A DNA stretch of 64,000 nt from Pelecanus crispus. Its lineage: Eukaryota; Chordata; Aves; Pelecaniformes; Pelecanidae. The stretch is taken from the NCBI RefSeq assembly GCF_030463565.1, contig NC_134662.1, positions 3,782,001-3,846,000 on the forward strand, written 5' to 3'. Shown in pieces: positions 32,566 to 41,000 of the stretch. The first letter of the stretch is position 1, and every line of letters begins with the position of its first letter. The notes under the pieces are model-generated. The model worked only from the letters and a program-made list of their open reading frames with translations. It had not been told where the DNA came from and ran no database searches. Made by a program: the position numbers and the translations under genes.

Positions 32566-35500
32566 TCAGCTCCCAAACCCCCCGGAGCTGGGAGGACCTG
32601 GGAGTCCTGGCCCTCTTCTCCCCTCCTGGGTGCTGCTGGACAGCCAAGACGCCTCGGCCCCTCTCCCCGCAGCCCGTCTGCTCCCGGGACCCCCTCCCAG
32701 CCCCGGCTGGGGTTTCAGCTGCCCCTTCTGATGGCGGTGCTCTTGCACGGTGCGATGCACCCAGTCGATGTAGTTGGAGATCTTGGTGTAGATGTCAGGG
32801 TACCGGCGGTCCCCACATCGCTCCCCAGAGAACGAGACGATGCCGTAAACCTTTTCCTTGAAGATCAGGGGTCCCCCGGAGTCGCCCTGCGAAGCAAAGA
32901 GGCGGGAGGGAGACTAGAGGGTCTCCTGGCGGGGGGCGGCTGGGGGGCACGGGGTTGGGACCGCACTCACCGCGCAGACGCCCTGCAGCGTGGTGTTGCG
33001 GCTGGCCCCGCACAGCATGTTGGGCGAGACCTTGCCCCTCCACAGCGTTCGGCAGAGGCTCCGCTTGACGATGGTGGTGGCGGTCTCCATCAGCTCGGTG
33101 GGCTGCTCGCCGAAGTTGGAGATGTCCCCCCAGCCCATCACGTAGCAGACGGTGCCGGGTTTTAGGTCGATGTGCGGCGAGGGCAGGCGGATCCGCTTCA
33201 CATACTGGTTCAGCGTGGCTGACCTGTTCAGCTGGGCGGGGAGCCGGGGGCACGGGTGGCTTCGCAGCTGGGGCAGAGCCCCCCTAGCCGCTCCTGCCTG
33301 GGGGTCCCTGACCCCCCCACACCCCACCACCCGCCGGCCCCGGCTTGTGCCGACCCCCCCAGCCCTGCCCTTCCCCCTGCAGAGGCTGGGACCCCCCTGC
33401 GCTGGGCCCAGTCTGCTCCAGAGAGGGCTGCCCGGGCGCGGCGGGGGCTGCGTGGCCGGGGCTGCGTGGCCGGGGCTGGCGTGGCCTCGGCCGCCTCCAT
33501 CGCACCCCACGGCGTGGTCCCGCTTCTCCGGAGAAGCACTGACATCTAGTGTCGGCTCGGGCCCCGTGGGCATCTCCCTGCTGCGCCCCGCGGGGCGTGG
33601 GGCACCCCATTTCCCTGCTGCGCCCCGCGGGGCATGGGGCACCCCATTTCCCTCCTGCGCCCCGCGGGGCGTGGGGCACCCCATTTCCCTTCTGCACCCC
33701 GCGGCGCGTGGGGCACCCCATTTCCCTCCTGTGCCCCGCAGGGCATGGGGCACCCCATTTTCCTCCTGTGCCCCGCGGGGCGTGGGGCACCCCATTTCCC
33801 TCCTGTACCCTGCAAGGCACAGGCCACCCCATTTCCCTCCTGTGCCCCGTGGGGCATGGGGCACCCCATTTCCCTCCTGTGCCCTGTGAGGCACAGGGCA
33901 CCCCATTTCCCTCCTGTGCCCCGCAAGACATGGGGCACCCCATTTCCCTCCTGTGCCCCGCGGGGCGTGGGGTACCCTATTTCCCTCCTGTACCCTGCAA
34001 GGCACAGGGCACCCCATTTCCCTCCTGTGCCCCGCAAGACATGGGGCACCCCATTTCCCTCCTGTGCCCCGCGGGGCGTGGGGCACCCTATTTCCCTCCT
34101 GTACCCTGCAAGGCACAGGGCACCCCATTTCCCTGCTGTGCCTTGCGGGGCGTGGGGCACCCCATTTCCCTCCTGTGTCCCGCAAGACATGGGGCACCCC
34201 ATTTGCCTCCTGCACCGTGTGGGGCACAGGCCACCCCATTTCCTTCCTGCCCCCCGTGGGGCGTGGGGCACCCCATTTGCCTCCTGTGCCCTGCAGGGCG
34301 TGGGGCACCCCATTTGCCTCCTGCACCCCGTAAGGTGTAGGGCACCCCATTTGCCTCCTGTGCCCTGCGGGGCATGGGGCACCCCATTTCTCTCCTGTGC
34401 CCCGCAAGGCACAGGGCACCCCATTTGCCTCCTGCGCCCTGCAGGGCGTGGGGCACCCCATTTGCCTCCTGCACCCCGCAGGGTGTGGGGCACCCTATTT
34501 CCCTCCAGTGCCCCGCAGAGTGTGGGGCACCCTATTTCCCTCCAGTGCCCCGCAAGGTACAGGGCACCCCATTTCCCTCCTGCACCTCATGGGACATGGG
34601 GCACCCCATTTCCCTGCTGCGCCCCACGGGGCATGGGGCACCCCATTTCCCTCCTGCACCCCACAAGGCACAGGCCACCCCATTTCCCTGCTGTGCCCCA
34701 CGGGGCGTGGGGCACCCCATTTCTCTCCTGCACCCGGTGGGGCATGGGGCACCCCCCTCCCGGCCAGCAGACGCCCACCACCTCCCGGCGAGCCTGCCCG
34801 TGATGGCCGGCGGCGGGCGCGGGCCTCACCCTGAGCAGGCGGATGTCGTTGTCCACCGAGCGGGGGTTGTAGTGCGGGTGGGCGATGGACTCCGTGATGC
34901 TGAAGACCTGCTGGGACTCCTCGGGCTCCTGCAGCCGGTGGGCACCCAGCACCACGCGCACCGAGGGGTTGTGCCTGTGGCAGAGGGGCTCTGAGTGGGT
35001 GCTGCCGCGACTGGGAGCGATCGGGGAGGGGGAGAAGGGGGGCTGGCGAGGTGGGCTCGAGGGGAGCGTGGGAGGGGGTTGCTCCAGGACTGCGTAACCC
35101 CCCCGGGCCAGGGGTATCTGTTTGAAGGGGGCCGCGCCGTGCCCCGGGGGGGCACAGGAGGGGCGTGCCCCGCGTGGGAGCGTGGCTCACCTGGGCACGA
35201 GGCAGTGGGCTGCCGTCATCACCCACTTGGGCCACACCAGGAAGCCCCCGCAGACGTGCTGCCCGTCCATCTGGATGGAGGCGATGAAGGGCCGGGAGTG
35301 GGGTGCCGCCACCTTTCCCCCGATGATCCGGCTCCCCTGGGTGCCTGGTGGGTGGGTGGGTGCAGGCGGTCACCGGCTGCCGGGGAATCCGGGCACGGCT
35401 GTCGCCTGGGTCTGTCCTGCTCCTGCGTGTCCCGGGGAGCGGCCGAGCATCGACTCTGGCCGAGGAGGGCTGAGCGTGGCAGGGCAAAGCCTCCCCTGCA

Positions 35501-35658
35501 CCCTGGGGCTCCAGCCCGGGGTCTCCATCTCCCGCCCTGGCCGTGGGGCCCAGCCCTGCAGCCCCCTCAGCCCCGGCTCTCCCGTTACCTGCTGAGGCCA
35601 GTGCTGGGAGCAGGATGGAGCCTCCCAGGCTGAGGACAAAAAGCCCAGCTGTGACCAT
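32566..35658 (-). CDS. PRSS57: PRSS57 (neutrophil serine protease 4-like), complete, 5 exons, 316 aa
   Basis: This is a chymotrypsin-fold (S1A) protease; human PRSS57/NSP4 is a neutrophil granule protease. Exons, minus strand: 35658-35589, 35344-35191, 34974-34830, 33231-32971 and 32886-32566; the phases close throughout. A signal peptide (MVTAGLFVLSLGGSILLPAL) precedes GTQGSR and the mature N-terminus IIGG at residue 30. The triad is His70 (TAAHC), Asp118 (NDIRLL) and Ser213 (GDSGGP). Gly at chymotrypsin position 189, Ser at 216 (SFSG) and Asp at 226 match human PRSS57 and other granule proteases. Two sequons (NRS, NTT) are present. A Gly/Pro-rich tail, about 267-316, follows the protease domain; human PRSS57 is 283 aa. 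The name rests on similarity (PHSRPF, HVCGGF) and on position between FSTL3 and PALM. Exon 2 uses the acceptor CCACCAG because the next AG breaks the frame. Confidence 0.9.
33571..34757. repeat. Minisatellite, 37-bp unit x about 32, in PRSS57 intron 3
   Basis: Tandem 37-bp units each read roughly CATTTCCCTCCTGTGCCCCG followed by CGGGGCGTGGGGCACCC, with small variants (CCGCAAGACATGGGG, CTGCAAGGCACAGGG). The period is measured from successive ACCCCATTT words. Each unit has two short inverted repeats (GCCCCGCGGGGC; TGGGGCACCCCA). Since 37 is not a multiple of three and no unit contains a stop, all frames stay open on both strands. These apparent proteins with a 37-residue period are not evidence of coding. 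Confidence 0.95.
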
Positions 35659-37878
35659 ACTGGTGCCAAGCGGGCCACCGCCACCTCCTATGCGGCCACT
35701 CAGGGGTGGGGGGGCTTAAATAACTCGGGGGGCTGAGCCTCTGCCTGGGTGCTATGGGTATCTCCCTCCTGCTTCCTCCTCTCTGGGTGTTGCTGCCTTG
35801 TGCAATTGCTGCGAGGTGGGGGCACTGGCAGCGCAATGCTCTGTCGGGGGGGGGGGCTGGATGCAGCGTTGCAGCTTTCCCTGGAGCGGCTGCTAGCTGG
35901 GAGAGCGGATTGGGGAAGGAAGAGAGAAAGCTGAGCAGCTTCCCGACCCAGTCCTGGCTCCTTTTGTGCCTTGGAGCTGATGAAAGCCCTCTCCCCTTGG
36001 CAGAGGGGTGGGAGCAGCAGGGCCCCACCACATCTCGGGACACCTCGCAGGACGTGGCAGCGTCCCTGGCAGCCTGGCTGCTGTGGCTCACGCAGGGCCT
36101 GTGCTGTGTGTGGACCCGAGGTGACTTTTGGCCCCTCCAGAGCTGGCCCGGCCCGGGGGTGGTGCTGTGGGCAGAGGGGCTGTTTCTCTGGGTGTAGAGA
36201 ACGTGCAAGAAGGGTGTACCAGGGTGTGGGTGCACGAGGGTGGGGGGACAGGGCCCCCACTGCCGGTGTGACCCTCGCTGCAGAGCCGGGCTTGCTCTGG
36301 GGCCGAGCGCGGAGCTCTCGGCCCGGCAGCGGGCAGATTTCCTAACGACACCGTGGTCGGAGGCTGGCTCGGGGCTTCCTGTGTCAGTTTGCCAGCGTTT
36401 GCCCAATGCGACCATTGCGTTGGGAAACGGAGGAACGGTGAGGGGGAACACGCAGGGCTCCCCGCTTCTCCATCCTCTCCCCGCTTCTCCATCCTCTCCC
36501 CGCTTCTCCATCCTCTCCCGGCTTCTCCATCCTCTCCCCGCTTCTCCATCCTCTCCCCGCTTCTCCATCGTCTCCCCGTTTCTCCATCCTCTCCCGGCTT
36601 CTCCATCCTCTCCCCGCTTCTCCATCCTCTCCCCGCTTCTCCATCGTCTCCCCGTTTCTCCATCCTCTCCCAGCTTCTCCATCCTCTCCCCGCTTCTCCA
36701 TCCTCTCCCCACTTCTCCATCCTCTCCCGGCTTCTCCATCCTCTCCCCGCTTCTCCATCCTCTCCCGGCTTCTCCATCCTCTCCCCGTTTCTCCAGCCTC
36801 TCCCCGTTTCTCCATCCTCTCCCCGTTTCTCCATCCTCTCCCGGCTTCTCCATCCTCTCCCCGTTTCTCCATCCTCTCCCCACTTCTCCATCCTCTCCCC
36901 GTTTCTCCATCCTCTCCCCGCTTCTCCATCCTCTCCCGGCTTCTCCATCCTCTCCCCGCTTCTCCATCCTCTCCCCGCTTCTCCATCCTCTCCCGGCTTC
37001 TCCATCCTCTCCCCGTTTCTCCATCCTCTCCCCGCTTCTCCATCCTCTCCCGGCTTCTCCATCCTCTCCCCGCTTCTCCATCCTCTCCCCGCTTCTCCAT
37101 CCTCTCCCGGCTTCTCCATCCTGTCCCCGTTTCTCCAGCCTCTCCCCGCTTCTCCATCCTCTCCCAGCTTCTCCATCCTCTCCCCGCTTCTCCATCCTCT
37201 CCCAACTTCTCCATCCTCTCCCGGCTTCTCCATCGTCTCCCCGCTTCTCCATCCTCTCCCGGCTTCTCCATCCTCTCCCGGCTTCTCCATCCTCTCCCCG
37301 TTTCTCCATCCTCTCCCCGTTTCTCCATCCTCTCCCCGTTTCTCCATCCTCTCCCGGCTTCTCCATCCTCTCCCCGCTCCCCCGTCACCCTCGGGGCTGG
37401 TGCCGGGGACGCCGAGCCCCTGGCGCGGTGGGAGCGGCGAGCGTGGCCTTTGGCCGGGGCCGTGCCCCGAGCTGGGACCCTCCCGGGGCCGCGGGAGCGG
37501 GGGGGAACGCGCCGTGCCCCGGGGCGAGGAGCCGGCAGCACCCGCAGCCCTGCGGCCCCCCCCGCTCCGGGCCCCGCACCCCAGCAGCAGCCGCGGCCCC
37601 GGGGAGGGCGGGGGGGCACCGGTAGCGGCGGGGCGGGGAGCGCCGCGCCCCGAGGCCGGGTGAGGGGCGGCGGCAGTGGCGGGGCGCGCCCGGCAGACGG
37701 AGCTGTGCGGGAGGCGGCGGCACCGGCGCGGCCCCGCCATCCCTGCGCATCCCGCAGCCCCGCCGGGGATGCCGCCGCCCGCCGGGCCCTGAGCGCCGGG
37801 ACGCCGGCGGCTGCCGGCCCCGCTCCGCCGCCCCTCGCCCGGCCCGACCCCGCCGGAGCCGCCGCCGCCGCCCCGAAA
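35659..37878. other. PRSS57-PALM head-to-head intergenic region
   Basis: The start codons of PRSS57 (minus) and PALM (plus) lie 2.2 kb apart and face away from each other. About 35660-36450 is unique GC-rich DNA and would hold the PRSS57 promoter; no TATA box is obvious. The 19-bp array fills 36459-37383. The PALM CpG island follows from about 37385. Confidence 0.7.
36459..37383. repeat. Minisatellite, 19-bp unit x about 48, upstream of PALM
   Basis: Tandem copies of CTTCTCCATCCTCTCCCCG show variation at a few positions (CCCGG, CCCAG, CCCGT; CCATCG). The plus strand is almost entirely pyrimidine and the minus strand purine, an arrangement prone to triplex and R-loop structures. The unit length is not a multiple of three and lacks stops, so long open frames of a repeating RGEDGEAGRGWRSGERMEK type appear. 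They are an artefact of the array. Confidence 0.95.
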
Positions 37879-38090
37879 ATGGAGTGAGTACCGGATCGGG
37901 CCCCCCCGCCGCCGCGGGACCCCGGCACCGGGCCGCGGCCCCCCCCCCCCCCTCCCGCCGCGCCGCCGGCTGAGCACCGCAGTACCGGGGGGGGGGGGGG
38001 GAGCGGGTGCCGGGGCTTGGGACCCCCGCCCCGGGGCTGCGGGAGCCCCACACCGCGGGCTCACGGAGCACGTACCGGGGCTCATGTCCC
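37384..38090 (+). promoter_or_regulatory. PALM: PALM promoter / CpG island with coding exon 1
   Basis: The sequence is very CpG-rich (GCCGCCGCCGCC, GGGCGGGG, CGCGGCCCCG) and surrounds the PALM start codon at 37879. There is no TATA box, which is normal for a CpG-island promoter. The transcription start is not determined. Confidence 0.65.
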
Positions 38091-41000
38091 CCCCCCCCCG
38101 CCTCCCGCCTTGGGAGCCCAAACCCGGGGCTCGCATCCCCCTCATCCGGGGGGCTCAGGGCCCCAATACCGGCGGCTTGCACCCCCCCGGGGTGCCGAGG
38201 CTCGCAACCCCAAACCTGGGGGCTCGCATCCCCCCGATGCCAGGGCTCGGGACCCCAAAACTGGGGGCTCACATCCCCCCAGACGCTGCAGCTCAGGACC
38301 CCCATACCAGGGGCTCGCATCCCCCCAGATGCTGGGGCTCAGGACCCCCATACCGGGGGCTCGCATCCCCCCAGCGCTGGGGCTCGGGACCCCCATACCG
38401 GGGCCTCACGTCCCCCCGATGCTGCTCAGCAGGTGCTGCCCCCCCCCGGGTCCCTGCCCTGCTGTGGGGTGCCGAGGCGCCGGCTCGGGGTGCAGCGGCA
38501 GAGGCCCCGGAACGGGCACGGGGGCTGCGGGGGGCGAGTCTCGGCTGGCAGCGGCACAGGGAGCGGTGTGGGGGGGTGGGAAGGGCGTTTATTTTTGTAT
38601 TTTGAACCTGTTGTTGCTGCTGCGTGGGGCGGGGGTGAGTGGGTGGCTGTGAGCTGCGGACCCCTCCCTGCGCACGCACCCCCAGCCCTCTGCCGAGGGA
38701 CCCGGCTGCCACGGGGGGATCCTCGTGCGACGGGGGGGGATCCTCGTGCGACGGGTCCTGCTGGAGGGACGCTCTCCGGCCCCGGCCTTATCCTTTGTGT
38801 GCTGCGGTGGGGCCCTGCCCGGTCAGTCGGTGCCTGCAGGCGGGCTCGGAGCGGGGCGTGGGGCTTTGGGGGCCGCTGGGGGAAGGAGGGAGCAGGTGGA
38901 GGCCATTGGGAAGCCGGGAGCTGGGGACCATCCTGCCCCTGCACTGGTTTTGCCCCTCGGGGACTCCAGCAGCTCCCCGCAGCGTGCACGGGGCTGGTTG
39001 GCTGCTCAACGCGCCAGGTACCAGTGACAGCAGCCGGCTGCGCTGGCCCTGCCTCACCCAGGCCTTTCCTCTTCCCTCCGGTGGCTCTGGTCCCCGCCAT
39101 GGCAAACAAAGGTCCCCCCCGGCATCTCCTGGGTTTGGCACTGGGGGCTTCCTGGGGGCAGCCAGCTCCGGGGGCCGGCTACCCTCCGCTCGTCGCGGGC
39201 ACCCCGCCTTGCACCGATTAACTGGCCGCCTGCTAGCGAGACGCCGGGTGCTCAACAGGTCCCTCTCGCCACCGTCTGCCTCCCACCTGGGGAGCCCCGG
39301 GGAGCTGCGGTGTGCTGGGGGCCGGGGTGCTGGTTTCCTGGGGTCAGGGTGGGCTCTGGCTGGCTTTGGGCTGAGAGCGGCGTGGGAGGCAGCGGCGGGG
39401 GCCCGGGGACGTTTCAGAAGCCGGGGTGCAGCGTCCGCGGGGCTGGGGAAGCAGAGCGGCTCCCCTTGTTGCTGGAGGGGCCGGAGGCTTGGCGGTGCGA
39501 ACGCTCGCCAAGACAGGTCCGCAGCTTTGGGCAGCTCCTCGGTGCGTCGGTCCCTTCAGAAAAGCACCTCTCCGGGGAGGAAAACGTGTGCGTGCATTTG
39601 CCAAAAGGCAGCGAGGGAAAGGGCAGAACAGAGGGACGCGACGTGCCCTGGGGAGCGGGCGCAGGAGCTGCGGGGACCGGGTGCGGGGTCTTCCCAGGGC
39701 GGAGGCGTCGAGGGCTGGGGTTGAAGCGGGGGACGGCGCCGGGCAGGACGGTGGCTCCTGCCCCTGGGCTCCGCACGCTGCCCTTCACCCCGCTCCGCTC
39801 TCCCCCGAGCTCCTCTGGCAGCCGAGGCTCCGGACGGACCCTCCCGACGAGGGCTGAGGAGCCCGTGGAGGGGCACGGGGGCCTTCCTCCCACCAGCTCC
39901 GTATGCCGAACCTGCCGATGGCTCTTCCTTCTGAGTGGAACCCCGTGAGCGACCCGGGGTGAGGACTCGCCCCACCGAGCTGTGGGAGCCGCGTCTTCCC
40001 CACAGTCCTGTCTGCGGGCGCGGGGCAGAGCCGGAAAGCAAAACAGGGGCACAGGCGGCTTCTGCGTGCGCCGCGCCGGTGCAGCCCCTCCAGCCGCTCA
40101 GCCGGCTGCGGCTCTTCGGGAGGAGGCTCCTGAGCTTTTTGGGCTGGAATAAACCCAATGTAAAAGTCGGTGGTGGTTAAAATGCCCAAATGTGCTCCCC
40201 TGGGTGGGGCCGGGTTTATGGGGCAACCTGCAGCTCCAGCACCCCTGCCTCGGGTCTCACCGGGTCAGTCGTGCTCCCTCAAATCCAGAGCCTGGTCATG
40301 GGCCCGGAGGTTTAGGAGAGTCCCGGGGTGGATGGGGGCACAGTGAGGTGCTCCCCTGAGGCCGGCCGGGCTCTGCAGCAGATAATGGGTGCTGGGGAGC
40401 GTGCTGCTGGCCTTGCTTTGTCTCCTGCTTTTTTTTCTTTTGGCACTGGCAGCGGCTTGAGGAGGGTCCTGGCTGCCGCGAGCCGCCGGTGCCCAGGGAG
40501 GTTTGGCTGAAAGCTTCCAGCTCTTGTAAAGGCTGTGCTGGTCCCGTCGGGGCTGCTCGTCTCTCCTCTGCTCCCGCTGCCATTGATGCTCTTGAGCAGC
40601 TGGGGATTTTGCATCTCCACGTCTGGCTGCTCTGGTAGTTTGTCTCAGAGGGTCGCTGAGACCCTCTGGGTCTGGGGTCTCCTCGGAGCGGGGGCTCTCC
40701 TGGTCCTGCCCTCCTGACCCTGCCCATCCCTGATCCAAAGCCAACAGTCGCACCTGGGGGACAAGGGAGATTGCTCCCTGAGGAATAACCTGGGAGCCCT
40801 TTGGGAAGGGGCTCGGGCCCCTGCTCTCCACCTGCATCCAGGGAGAAGCAAAACCCAGCTGATGCTCCCCAGGCTGGACCATCGCTGCCTCCCGGCCGGC
40901 TGCAGGGAACCAGAGCGGGTCCGATCCGTCCCTGTCCCTGCGTGCGGCCGAGGGGACGGCACCCTCACCCTTCCCGGCTCTCCCGGAGGAAGCCATAACG

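Noticed and set aside
32914-34461. 515-codon minus-strand frame with a 37-residue repeat running into PRSS57 exon 4
   Set aside because: The repeat part is the intronic minisatellite. Exon 4 has a good acceptor at 33232 and the spliced frame is complete without it.
33571-34757. CRISPR-like appearance of regularly spaced repeats
   Set aside because: Whole units repeat head to tail with no unique spacers, in a spliced eukaryotic gene. It is a minisatellite.
35331-35344. Alternative PRSS57 exon 2 acceptor directly before GGGAGCC
   Set aside because: It would shift the frame relative to exon 1 and lose IIGG. The acceptor eight bases upstream keeps the phase.
36088-38145. 685-codon minus-strand open frame rich in GERMEKRGEDGEAGRGW repeats
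   Set aside because: It is generated by the 19-bp array plus GC-rich promoter DNA. Other frames of the same array are equally open and there is no family similarity.
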